The notes beneath the pieces were generated by a model. It saw only the letters and a list, made by a program, of their open reading frames with translations, was not told where the DNA came from and ran no database searches. A DNA stretch of 64,000 bases from Ustulina deusta (Eukaryota > Ascomycota > Sordariomycetes > Xylariales > Xylariaceae), in the NCBI GenBank assembly GCA_023159155.1, contig JAJNNX010000003.1, positions 1,426,001-1,490,000 of the forward strand. Direction: 5' to 3'. Of the stretch, positions 12,895 through 22,810 are shown one piece after another; position 1 is the first letter of the stretch, and each line of letters opens with the position of its first letter. The translations under genes were made by a program, and so were the position numbers.

Positions 12895-14241
12895 CTAATC
12901 GTCGTCGTCCTCCTCAGAGTCAGACTCGGATTCTGAAGATGAGGACGACGAGCTACTTGACGAGGTATCCTCATTTGCCCTAGCACCTGGCGGGCCCTCA
13001 TCCTCGTCGTCGTCCGAACCCGAAGATGAGCCGGAACTGCCATTGCTGCTGCTACTCCCGTTTGAGCTGGTGTCGGCATCGGACTCGCTTTCGGATTCGG
13101 ACTCGGAGCTCGTGTCATCTTCAACGGCCGCTGTCCGGAGTTTTCTCCTCCGCTTAGCCCTCTGCTGCGGGCCGTCGTTGAGCTTGAGACGCTTCGTATC
13201 ATCCTCATCATCGTCGTCAACATCCTTGGTGGCCCCGCCGGATGGATTCCCCGTGCTGTTGCCCTTCTCCGTAGAGGTCGAGTCCCCGCTCGTGGTCGTG
13301 ACCGTCGTCGCCTCCGAGTCGTCGGTTTCAGAAAGCTCATCCAACACCATCTCCACCCGCATCCGCTTCACGACGCGCCGCTGCATCTCCATGTCCGTGG
13401 TGCGGAGGACGTACTCGACCTCCTCGAAGCGTCTCTTCTCGGGCGTCCGAGCCTGGCCGAGAAAGGACTGAATGACGTCCTCGTACTCCTTCTGTCTCCG
13501 CTCCGCCACCTCCGTCTTGCCGGAGGCGGCGAAGCCCGAGGCGCCCTCCTCCATGTCCTGGGCTTTGATGCCGTCCGCGAGCTCCCGCAGCCGTGTCCGT
13601 ACGCCGCCTTGCAGCCCTCTGATGTACTCGTAGAAAACGTTGATATCCACCGCCGGGATGGTGGTCTCGTCCGCTCCCGCGAATACCTGCTCCAGCAGCC
13701 TGGTTTGGTGGTTCTTGTTGAACTTCCAGCTCTCCCGCGCCGTGTGCCAGCTCCGTAAGTAGGCAAGCGCGGGCTCTAGGTTGACGGGGGCAGACTTCTT
13801 GATTGGCTTTGCGGGCGCCGCATTGACAGCGCCCTTTGTGGGTGTCTGTTTCTGCTGCTTGGTTTTGACTGGTACGGGAGGCTGCGGGCCCGCAGTATCC
13901 GCGGTGAAGGAGACGGCCTTTGGTTTCTTGGGTGTTTGGTGAGAGGAGGAGTGATCCGGCCGACTGTCCTGCCGTGCCCTTTTGGCAGAATGGTCTAATG
14001 CAGGGGCGCCGCCAGAAGCTCTTCTCTTCGCGTTGGGGGCAGACCCGCCAAGATGTGCCCGATTGTTGGGCACTGATGAAGAAGCGGGCGCGGCAATGGC
14101 AGCAGGAGTAGCGCTGGTGGGATGGTGGGTAGCGTCATGGCTTTGTGCCTCAGATGCAGGTTTGAGCTTGAGACCCAATCGCTTCCAGGCTGGAACTCGC
14201 TGCGTTGGCGCGTCCCCAGTGGAGTGAGAAGAGGACGACAT
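12895..14241 (-). CDS. WKF-domain protein (C7orf50-like)
   Basis: A single-exon gene of 448 residues. The ATG at 14241 (GGCCATG context) was preferred over a start 57 bases upstream because the protein from here begins with a typical Ser-rich N-terminus. The first 150 residues are low-complexity, basic and proline/alanine-rich, with KR clusters that could act in nuclear import. The centre carries a WKF signature (SWHTARESWKFNKNHQTRLL) followed by FYEYIRGLQGGVRTRLREL, the pattern of the WKF family found in human C7orf50 and fungal homologues, which are nucleolar and ribosome-biogenesis associated. The last 130 residues are acidic and serine-rich, ending in a run of Asp. Nuclear or nucleolar location and an RNA-related role are inferred from family and composition. 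It converges with the membrane-protein gene downstream, about 440 bp away. Confidence 0.85.
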   Translation of the reverse strand: MSSSSHSTGDAPTQRVPAWKRLGLKLKPASEAQSHDATHHPTSATPAAIAAPASSSVPNNRAHLGGSAPNAKRRASGGAPALDHSAKRARQDSRPDHSSSHQTPKKPKAVSFTADTAGPQPPVPVKTKQQKQTPTKGAVNAAPAKPIKKSAPVNLEPALAYLRSWHTARESWKFNKNHQTRLLEQVFAGADETTIPAVDINVFYEYIRGLQGGVRTRLRELADGIKAQDMEEGASGFAASGKTEVAERRQKEYEDVIQSFLGQARTPEKRRFEEVEYVLRTTDMEMQRRVVKRMRVEMVLDELSETDDSEATTVTTTSGDSTSTEKGNSTGNPSGGATKDVDDDDEDDTKRLKLNDGPQQRAKRRRKLRTAAVEDDTSSESESESESDADTSSNGSSSSNGSSGSSSGSDDDEDEGPPGARANEDTSSSSSSSSSSESESDSEEDDDD

Positions 14242-15158
14242 GGCCGGAGATTGGACAGAGCCGGGCAGGATAAACACACAAGTATGCCTGCTATGCACAG
14301 GGAGGGCGGGCGATCAATCTACTATGTATGCCGAGATCGCCTACGGAGCCAACGTCTCAAGAATAGATAGATGTTTTGGTGGAAGAGCTTTGACTCCCAA
14401 CGGCGACAGCAGCATCTGCAGAAGGATGAGTATGTCTGTCACCTCACTCCGAGCTTAGATTCTGCAGCATGAGGGAACCAGGGCAGTCTCGTTCGCGGAT
14501 GCGCGGTTATCTTTTGTGCGCGCAATCATCTATTCCAAAGACTTGGGGAGTCCCCAATGCGCCCGCTGGGAGACTTCAAGATCTGCCGAAGACCCAAGTT
14601 AAATAAATATATGTAGGTATCGTGAGCTACGCAGGTGCTAGTTCATTTTTTTCTTCTTTTTTTTCTCGTAGTTTTGGATAGTGGAGATCTGAGTAGGTAG
14701 GGAGGTACCTTGCCTGAGGTACCTGGATGGACCCAACTTCCACTAGAGGTAGCACCTGCAGTGTCGCGAGAATGAATAAGTCCCATCATCTTCAATTCTC
14801 ATGTATAAAGCGGGGTAAATTCTGTATCTAGTAGATTAGGTAAGTAAGTCGCCCTAGGTAGGTACCTAGTTACCTCCTCTAAGTGGTGGTCCACATGGCC
14901 CAAGCTCTAGCTCTCAGGCAGCTCGACCGCGTAACAGCTTCCTGGTGGATTGCGTCTGGGCGAGGCAACCAAGTACCTACAACTTGGAAGACCACTCACC
15001 CAGCTCTGTCGTCAACATCTTCAACATCAGCCTACCTTACCACGCAACAAAATCCTCCGCATATCCTCCTTCCGGTATCGACGCTCCTGTCCCCTATTCC
15101 CCTTTCGCGAGTTCACGCCAACGTCCCTCAACTCCGCTGTCTTGAGCTTTTCGTCATC
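14242..15158. other. divergent intergenic region (WKF gene / proteasome gene)
   Basis: This holds the 5' flanks of two divergently transcribed genes. It includes a T-rich tract near 14645-14668 and a cluster of TAGGTA/TACCTA motifs (14695-14730, and CCTAGGTAGGTACCTAG at 14853-14869). Several overlapping short frames at 14883-15221 are artefacts around the first exon of the proteasome gene. No TATA box stands out. Confidence 0.6.
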
Positions 15159-16237
15159 ATGTCGGGCGGTCAGTATCGATCGAGTTCGATGGTTGTATTA
15201 TTAGGCTGGATGCAGCGCTGACGGGTTTTATTTGGATAGGCAGCGCTGGCTATGATCGGCACATCACCATCTTCTCTGAGCAAGGCAGGCTCTACCAAGT
15301 CGGTACGTTCAGCAATGCGGTGCGCCCCCCGCATCAGCTCCCACGCGACAACCTGAAACTCGATGAGAACCGCGGTGAAGAAGTTTTCGTAACTGACTGG
15401 AGGGTGTTGGGATAGAATATGCGTTCAAGGCAATCACTGCTGCCAACATTATGTCGATAGGCGTTCGGGGTAAGGACTGCGCCGTGGTTCTGTCCCAGAA
15501 AAAGGTCCCTGTAAGTGTTTTCAGCCTCTACCCCAACTGCGAAGGCCATCCGATACGTGAGGCTGAAGCTGACTACATGATCTAGGACAAATTGATTGAT
15601 CCTTCCTCTGTGTCCCACATCTTCCAAATCTCGCCATCTGTTGGTTGTGTCATGACCGGATCTATTGCGGATGCCCGTGCATTCGCTCAGCGGGCCCAGG
15701 GTGAAGCGGCCGAGTTTCGCTATAAGTATGGGTACGAAATGCCATGCGACGTCTTAGCCAAAAGGTTGGCCAACATCAGCCAGGTGTACACGCAGAGAGT
15801 AGGGTTGCATACATGGTATATTGTGAGCATCGGTGCTGACATTATGACAGGCGTACATGCGCCCTTACGGTGTTGCGACAACACTGATATCACTCGACTC
15901 TGAATTTGGACCTCAGCTCTTCAAGTGTGACCCGGCAGGTTATTATGTTGGTTACAAGGGCACGGCAGCTGGGCCCAAACAACAAGAGGCTCTCAATCAC
16001 CTAGAGAAGAAGCTCAAGAACAAGGATCATGCTGAAGGCAGCTGGGAAGATGTTGTGGAACTAGCCATCACTACTCTCAGCACGGTTCTCAGCATGGATT
16101 TCAAGAAGGGAGAGATTGAAATTGGAATAGTGGGTGGTCCCCGCGCTGACGGCAAGGAGGGTCCTGACCCCTCCTTCAGAACTCTCACGGAGGACGAGAT
16201 AGACGACAGGCTACAGGCCATTGCGGAGAAGGACTAG
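15159..16237 (+). CDS. SCL1: 20S proteasome subunit alpha1 (Scl1/PSMA6 type)
   Basis: A five-exon gene encoding 255 residues: 15159-15168, 15240-15302, 15416-15510, 15586-15798 and 15851-16237. All junctions keep frame, with donors GTCAGT, GTACGT, GTAAGT and GTAGGG. The first coding exon is only 10 nt. The N-terminus carries the proteasome alpha signature ([20 protein letters not shown]), whose gate-forming tail closes the 20S core channel. [45 protein letters not shown] and [10 protein letters not shown] match yeast Scl1 closely and separate it from the other six alpha subunits. The length matches the family, and the C-terminus ends in an acidic/helical segment ([10 protein letters not shown]). 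Alpha subunits are non-catalytic and form the outer heptameric ring. The gene looks intact. Confidence 0.95.
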
Positions 16238-18617
16238 TGGATAGTGCCAAAGCGCCGTAAGGCTGAACTCTCGTCGACGAAGCCGATTTATCTGCGAGGG
16301 TTTGGGGTCGGTTCGCCGCCCATTGTAGGCCCATCATGATGGGGGCAGGGTTATTCTGATCTATATCCCTTGTTCTGCGTGCAATAGTACCATGGCGTCC
16401 AATGAGGCTTTTAGCCAGCAATTCGATTTTCGATGTGACTACAGCAATAATTCGTCAAGGACTCAATGTACTTTTCTCACCATAGCTCAACCAGCGTTGG
16501 TCAGACTGCTCTTACCACATTCTCATGGACATCGAGAGAGCTAAATGATGATGAGCTGAACTTCCTCACTCGGGTTCTCGTGGTGTGTCTTGGCCGTCAT
16601 GATGTTTGTATGAGGTGGCCGTTTTCATTCGAGCACGACGGTCCAGAGAGTAGTTCCTCCGTGATTATATTTACCAAAAATGTCCAGATGGCACTTTTCA
16701 CCGGGGTTTCACCCCCAATATACCCCTCCGTCAATGACACCTACACAAATCTCAGCCGCCAAGTTGTCCCGCGACAGTGGGACCTCCCTCGGACAAACAA
16801 GGGTGCTGACACATCCGGAACCAGCAAAAAGCATGGGCGCGGCATATGGCGTTGGCGTGGCAGGGGCAGGGATAGTAGTAGTGTGTGCAGGTAGTCTATT
16901 ATGTAGAGGATTTTGATGATGTGCGAATAATGATTAATACTACTACCTTACATATGTAGGTATCTAGACTGCGCTGATCTCCATATGAAGAATACGCTAC
17001 ACTACGGTGCGCTCCTCCTGGTCTCTAGTACAGGCAGGATTAATTGTGATGTTTAGACTATCAATGGGGCGGTAGAGCCGTTCGAGTAAGTTAGGAAGCT
17101 ACCATATGTACATTAGGTACATATCTTGATTTCCTCTTTTTGTCTTAGTCGTGGCTTTGACAATGTCATCACAGTCGGAAGGGATGAGGCTGCTAGGGAA
17201 GAAGTAGTTAAGCTGAGTGGGTGCTTATAATAGACATGCCAACTTATCTGTGAGGCTGCCTTACCTTATCTGCTGGATTGTCCGCAGATACTAATGTAGA
17301 TGGGTGGGCAGGCTTAGGTATCTACTAAAGGTACCCAAGGTTAGGGATTACTTATTCAGTTGCACTATGCCATATCGAAAGAACTTAGCAGCGATGAGAC
17401 GACACTTACCCATCTCCATCTCTATCTCCATCTACATGCAGATCAGCGCGCGATGACTAGCAGCTGTGTTGGGTCCAACCATAAGCAGCCTAAGACGTCC
17501 CAGCCAGCGGCCCCAGCCAGTGGTCCCAGCGCCAGTCACAGGCCCCCATGCTGCAATACAATACCGTTCAGCTGTCTCCTTTTAGTGGGCTCCGTGGCTT
17601 GGGCGCAACCGCGCTCTGTCATTGGGCCGACTCTCCCACACAAAGTTCGCGATATCCGTCTTGTACCCATCTGAGCCCGTGAGCCTCCGTTTGCTTTGTT
17701 CCATGACACCTGAGAACCACTCTCTATCGGGATTAACGTCGTCGATAGTGGCGCGCTGAATACCGTGCGACCTGTCTCTCTGCCCGCCAAAAGCCCTCGC
17801 ACGAGGCTCTAAGGTGTCTGGTGTTCTCTGCCTTTCCCCACTGACCTTCATCTGCGTCTACACCTCCCCTACCCCGACAGGGTACAGTCTATTACATGCC
17901 ATTGTAGTTTTTTCGGTCCATGATATTATCCCATTTAGCTTGTGGAGTGCTGGGGGGTCTCAGGCATTTGTCGAGGGCCTTGCAGATGAGGCGTCGAATG
18001 CCACGAGATTGGCCCCGGCTAGCAGGCTGCGTCCATGCACACCAAGGCCTAGTTTGCTCGAAGGGTAATAAGCGAGGATCTTCGTCCAGCTCTGTTAGGA
18101 TATCCCAGGTTTGAGCTTGAAAGTGTACGTAGGGATAGATGCGTCGTTAGAGACTCCGATTCGATGCCCTCTGGATATGCGTTGTGGTCTCGGGGAGCTG
18201 GGGCCGGTCGTGGTCTAACGTCCCTAGCAAATCTATGGAACACCATGGCCAAATTATCAGTCAGGAGTTCGTCAACAATCGAACCTGTCTTAGCTCATGT
18301 ATAAGCGTAAACAGTAACTCGACGGCTCGCAAGAGTCTCGGGAGAATCTACAAAACTACAAAAACTGCGTGATCTCTTCGAAGTTGTGCCGATTCAACAT
18401 GGAAATTTCCTCATCACCGTCTCCAAAGCTGCTTCAGAGTCCGCAGTAGCCTTACTATTTTTTGCTTCCTTGGCGATCTCTTCTTGCACGGTTCTTCTTA
18501 ATAGCTATCGCGTAGCTATCTAATATTCTTCCTCAGCCTCAGCCCCTGGCACCTACGAGCAACTTTCCACTTCAACTAATTCCTTGCGATTTCGACCTTC
18601 GAAGATAACTACACAAA
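16238..18617. other. intergenic region, no supported gene
   Basis: Two overlapping frames at 16466-16916 (+) of 142 and 78 codons were considered. The shorter ends in a hydrophobic stretch (GAAYGVGVAGAGIVVVCAGSLLC) that could be a membrane helix, but there is no supporting start, splice or homology, so it is left unannotated. Frames at 17360-17851 are low in protein character. Short TACCTA/TAGGTA motifs occur near 16950-16970 and 17310-17340. Confidence 0.5.
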
Positions 18618-19440
18618 ATGGACGGACGTGAGTGCGAAAGACTATAGGCGCCCGACACTAGGATCTGACAAATCCTCGGGGGTATCGGCCGGACCGTACT
18701 TGCTCTAACCACGTGCCCCCCTTTAGTAAACGATTACCGGACGGCACGGGTTGCCGAAGTCCTCTCCGACTTTCGAACTCTTCAATACTACATCGCCGCG
18801 GCGCCGACAGATCCACTACACACTGAGGACTATCACACAGAGGGTTGGGCAGCATTACGGCAATGTTCCCTAGACGGCCAGCATATCCTAAACTGCGCGG
18901 CGGATGTCACGGTTCCCCAAACACGGGGCGGTGAAGAGGAGCAAACAAAGGCGGAACTTAAGCAGTGCGTTCCACACGATTCTAAGCATACGAGTAGCGC
19001 TCAGACAACGAGATACTGACGGGATGGTTCCTTAGGGTTTTACTGGACGCCATTTCTCGACGACATGAAGCACAGAAGATATACCTTCGCCAGGCTGCGG
19101 CACAGAGATGGGTCGAATACAGGGAGCAGGTTCTCCAGGGGCAACGACCCAGTACCTCGAACCGACGACAACTAAGGGCTTGCGACGAGCAACTCCGAAA
19201 TGTATGGTGAACCCCTATCCCGCTTGAACATCTCCACCCCCGATACGGACATACGACTTTGAAGAACAAGCCGCGCCGAATCCCGACTAACACTCTACCT
19301 AGGAGCTCTCACAAATTACAGACGATTCTATCTACCACGAGCTTCAAGCTTCAGATATATCTATGGGTCGCTGGACGGCTGAAGACCCAAGTCTACGGGC
19401 AGTGCAACGCTGGGTTCGAGCACGGCCACAGACAATATAA
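18618..19440 (+). CDS. unrecognised 183-residue helical protein
   Basis: A four-exon gene assembled from the sequence: 18618-18627, 18727-18964, 19036-19201 and 19303-19440. Each intron has a GT donor (GTGAGT, GTGCGT, GTATGG), an AG acceptor and a branch-point-like sequence (ACTGAC in intron 2, GACTAAC just before the third acceptor). All four exons join in frame to a TAA stop, which is unlikely by chance. The first coding exon is 10 nt (ATGGACGGAC). The product is soluble, rich in Arg, Gln, Glu and Ala, and probably mainly alpha-helical, with possible coiled-coil character around residues 85-155 (EEEQTKAELKQVLLDAISRR, then QRWVEYREQV). There is no signal peptide, membrane segment or Cys/His cluster. 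I do not recognise the family and assign no function. None of the ORF fragments shows this protein whole. Confidence 0.65.
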
Positions 19441-22018
19441 TACTCGACACCATGAGAACACGCTCAAGATACGACGAGAAGAATCCATTGCCTACGATTT
19501 ACACGACTAAAGAGCGAACGACCCCCCTCCCCCCCCCCCCCCCTCCCTTAGACAGGAATAATCATCGAGACATGCGTTTGATACAGCGATTTTTCTTTTT
19601 TTTTCTTTTTTTTTCTTGGGATTGGTAGCGATTAAACGAGTTGGGCTTGGCTGGGCAGGGAAAAGGGGCCGGTCCCCTGGCAAAATATCACGGTGGGAAA
19701 AATTGATTTCGAGACGGACTTACGCGGGTGCTCCTGGTTGGCTATAGTCTAGACGACTCTGGGTTTGAGCGATCAATGCGCGAGCACAACAGACAGAGAG
19801 ACCGACCATCCAAGGCGAAGCCCCAGAGAATTGGGAGGCCGCCCTGGAATTGTACAAAACACCATCTACATGTACCGCCTGTACATATCAACATCGCAGA
19901 TGTATATACAACTAGTACTATTAGAAAAGACCCCAAAAAAATAGGCGAACAAGTTACTGAGTACCTATGAGCCAGGTTGACCCCTGTATTTGCTCTGAAC
20001 GTTGGTATCCGTGTGGCGGACTTGCTAGATAACTCACCAAACCCTCCCCCCCTCTTCTCCCGCGACGGCTACCTAGACTAGTTCAACTATTCATACATTA
20101 GTGCCAATGGCAACACCCCAGTGAAGCTGAGAGGCGAAGAAGTGACTAATCAGCCCGCTTATGGGTCAACCTCCACGAGGTGGCTTGATATGAAGCAGCC
20201 AACTTCTCACGTCGGAAGTCATCGTCGCACAACGGTTGGCCCTCAGATCTGCCGAGACCTTCTCTAGCTCGTCCGCCATGGACACGAGTTTACTGTAGGG
20301 CGGCTTTAGTGGGAATCCAAGGCGCAACCTACTGCGGAACCCCAGAGCAATAGTATAGCAGGGAGTGCCGTGGACCCAGCTAGCCGGACGAAACCTCTTC
20401 AGCTTGTTTCTCCTTGCATGCATGCATCGCGGTAAGCCTCTTGTGGCCTCTTCCAACTTAGACATTTGGTGATTTGGTGAGTTGACAGGTAAACCATCCT
20501 CTATTGATGTGGAGCGTGCACGGAGAGGGCTGATAACAGGTAGATACTTACTAGACTCGGTCTCAGTGCATTTTGTGTCGGTTTACCCGACTGAAGGGGT
20601 TCCAATAAACTACCTATGACGCTAGCAACCGGCGTTTTGGGTCTCAAAAGTTCGTCTTAGGTGCAGTAGCTGGTGGACTGGAGTGCATGGCGTGGCGACG
20701 GAGGTAGTTTGTTTTGTCCAGTTGAGATGAATATCAACAACTCCAATAGGGTCCCGCGCGGCTACCCGCAAGCTAAGCCAAGCTAGATAGTTAGTGCGTG
20801 GGTACCTACATATACTTGCACAGCCCGGCCAAGCTCACTAGGAGGTTCGCCAAGACCGTCTATGGGGCTGCCTATTACGGAGTTGAGGCGCCAAAAACAG
20901 CTCAAAAGCTCAACGGCTCCCTCACTTGGCTTGAGTGTTTGCTTACAGAACGCAGATTTTACAGCTGTCAGCAACACCTCCCCGAGGCCTGAGTTGCGGT
21001 AGAGAGGTCCCTTACTCACTCACTTACTCACTTACATAAGAGCAACGTTATTATTATTATTATTAGCTCAGAGTGGCAACTTGGGGCAAAGAGTGCATCT
21101 GAAACTATTTGCTAACCGCACACCTTACATACTAAGTAGGTATTACGCTCGCTCTCGCGATGACACCTGAGGCCGATATTGTTGCTGATAAAGTTTAGTT
21201 TGGTATTTTCCGCTTTCCCTGGCAATTGACGAGTTAACCTTGCATGACTTACACTAAAAACATCTCTGTTCTTGAACCTGCATACAAACAAAAAAGAAAG
21301 GGGTTTTAAGAAGATAGGAAAAAAAAAGTCCCAACGTTACAACCACCTACTATCGGCACAAGATAATTAACGGATCGGAACAAGATAATTCCCAATACCT
21401 ATGTCCATGTGTAGACTATGTACCAATCCACTGCAGGGAGGTAGTGGAGATACCTACTAGTACCTACCTACTTAGTGCAGTGAAAATCGGGCGGTGGGAG
21501 GGCAAGAGCACACCCAGTGGTGCGGTTTCTTTCCGTCTTGCGGCCTCATAATCCTAGTTTTATGCAATAATCTGGATGTCTCGGTCCAACCTATCGAAAA
21601 TATTTTTCATCAGGTGAATTCCTCTATTATTCAAGCATCACCCCAGAAGTCTTGTCTGACATCCATCCACACGTACGCGGCTCTCCGCTCAGATAGTCAT
21701 TCCTGCATATAAAAAGTGAGGCCTCCACCAGATCGGGTTTGATCATCAAGCCGTCAGTCGGTAAGTCCGAATGAACACGTCCATCTCCAACCGCCGTCAT
21801 CTCTTGTTTATTCAGCATGTCTCTACCTCCTTCGGCTCGGATCCACTCAGATCACGGATTACGGATCGCGAACACTTCTGGCATCTTCGTCGCCGCCGTG
21901 TCGCTTTTTATCATGTAGTACAGCCTTGGTTGGCCCTGTTTAGCCGCCACCTTCACCGATCATCTCTCCATTAGAGCTGTCCTGATGTGCGATTGACCAG
22001 TGAAACTCGCCGGGGAGA
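19441..22018. other. intergenic region with homopolymer and short tandem repeats
   Basis: No supported gene. A C-tract and T-tracts (19522-19547, 19590-19617) follow the upstream gene closely. Further on are an ACTC/ACTT tandem (about 21012-21036) and a (TTA)n run (about 21048-21065). A 20-base TACCTACTAGTACCTACCTA sits at 21451-21470. A 99-codon frame at 20166-20465 (-) has no family resemblance. Confidence 0.55.
19522..19617. repeat. poly-C tract followed by interrupted poly-T tracts
   Basis: 19522-19547 is almost pure C with two T interruptions. 19590-19617 is T broken by single C residues at regular spacing. Both lie within 180 bp of the stop codon of the preceding gene and could fall in its 3' untranslated region. 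Such tracts are also prone to sequencing-length error. Confidence 0.8.
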
Positions 22019-22810
22019 ATGGCAGCAACATCCGTTTGCAAGATCTGCGAGGATCCCCTCGTCGTGGAAGTCGAGGATGGGGACGGTGAGGACGCCAGCT
22101 CACAGACTGTCCCAGATGATTTGGAACTTTCCTGCGCCTGCCATTTCCATTGGCAGTGCCTTCTGGATCAATCTTCAGACGTAGCCGTCTCATTGAAATG
22201 TCCATCTTGCCAATCACCTCTGGCTGAGAGCAGTGCTGGACCGTCTATCGCCAATTCGTTCCTGCAATCGACGTCAGGCATGTCCATATTGACAAGGTAT
22301 ACCAATGAGGGGGGTATCCAAGAAGAATTAGACATACTGCCAGCCATAACGGAAGAGGCGTACCTAGACGCCAATCCTCAGGCCAGACCAGCACGCGCCT
22401 TTCACGTTATGTGCAGCGAAGGCGATGTTGACGGCATCGTCGACCTTCTTCGGGATATTGACCAGGAAGATGGAGAAGAACCTGTGCTCCCTCCAGCACA
22501 GCTCATTCGTTACCGGGATCCCCTCGCCAATATGAAGAGTGGTCTTCATCTTGCCATCGAACAAGGGAGGGAGGAGGTCGTCTGGCTATTGCTCTGGATT
22601 GCTTCTCCTCTGCGCACAGATGCTTTTCCTGGGCCACTTCGGGAGATTGCACAGGCAATGGGCTTACAGCGGCCAGTGATACCGCCATCCGACGACATTC
22701 GTGCTCTCAAAGATGATCGGGGCCGTGTTGCTGAGGCTATTGCGGCAGAACGCGAGGGGCCTTGGGTCACTCTATTGCATTCCAACGTGCTTCGCCCCGG
22801 CTCGTCATAA
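22019..22810 (+). CDS. RING-like zinc-finger protein with ankyrin-like repeats
   Basis: A single-exon 263-residue protein. Its N-terminus has a cross-brace-type ligand set: C7-x2-C10, then C39-x-C41, H44-x2-C47, C61-x2-C64 (around SCACHFHWQC and LKCPSCQSPL). This is a RING-like order with Cys in place of His at the fourth ligand, somewhat like RING-CH but with shorter spacing. About 28 acidic residues separate the first two ligand pairs. The second half has two ankyrin-like helix pairs (RAFHVMCSEGDVDGIVDLL and SGLHLAIEQGREEVVWLLL). By family knowledge such proteins may be E3 ubiquitin ligases whose repeats bind substrate; this is inference. There is no signal peptide or membrane segment. The ATG has a purine at -3, and no introns are needed. 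The closest neighbours are more than 2.5 kb away. Confidence 0.8.
   Translation: MAATSVCKICEDPLVVEVEDGDGEDASSQTVPDDLELSCACHFHWQCLLDQSSDVAVSLKCPSCQSPLAESSAGPSIANSFLQSTSGMSILTRYTNEGGIQEELDILPAITEEAYLDANPQARPARAFHVMCSEGDVDGIVDLLRDIDQEDGEEPVLPPAQLIRYRDPLANMKSGLHLAIEQGREEVVWLLLWIASPLRTDAFPGPLREIAQAMGLQRPVIPPSDDIRALKDDRGRVAEAIAAEREGPWVTLLHSNVLRPGSS

Noticed and set aside
12876..13766. Arg-rich frames of 130-154 codons inside the WKF gene
   Set aside because: These are frame-shifted shadows of the Ser/Asp-rich WKF coding sequence.
16466..16916. Two overlapping frames, one with a possible membrane helix
   Set aside because: No start context, splice partner or family resemblance. It could be a small gene, but the evidence is too weak.
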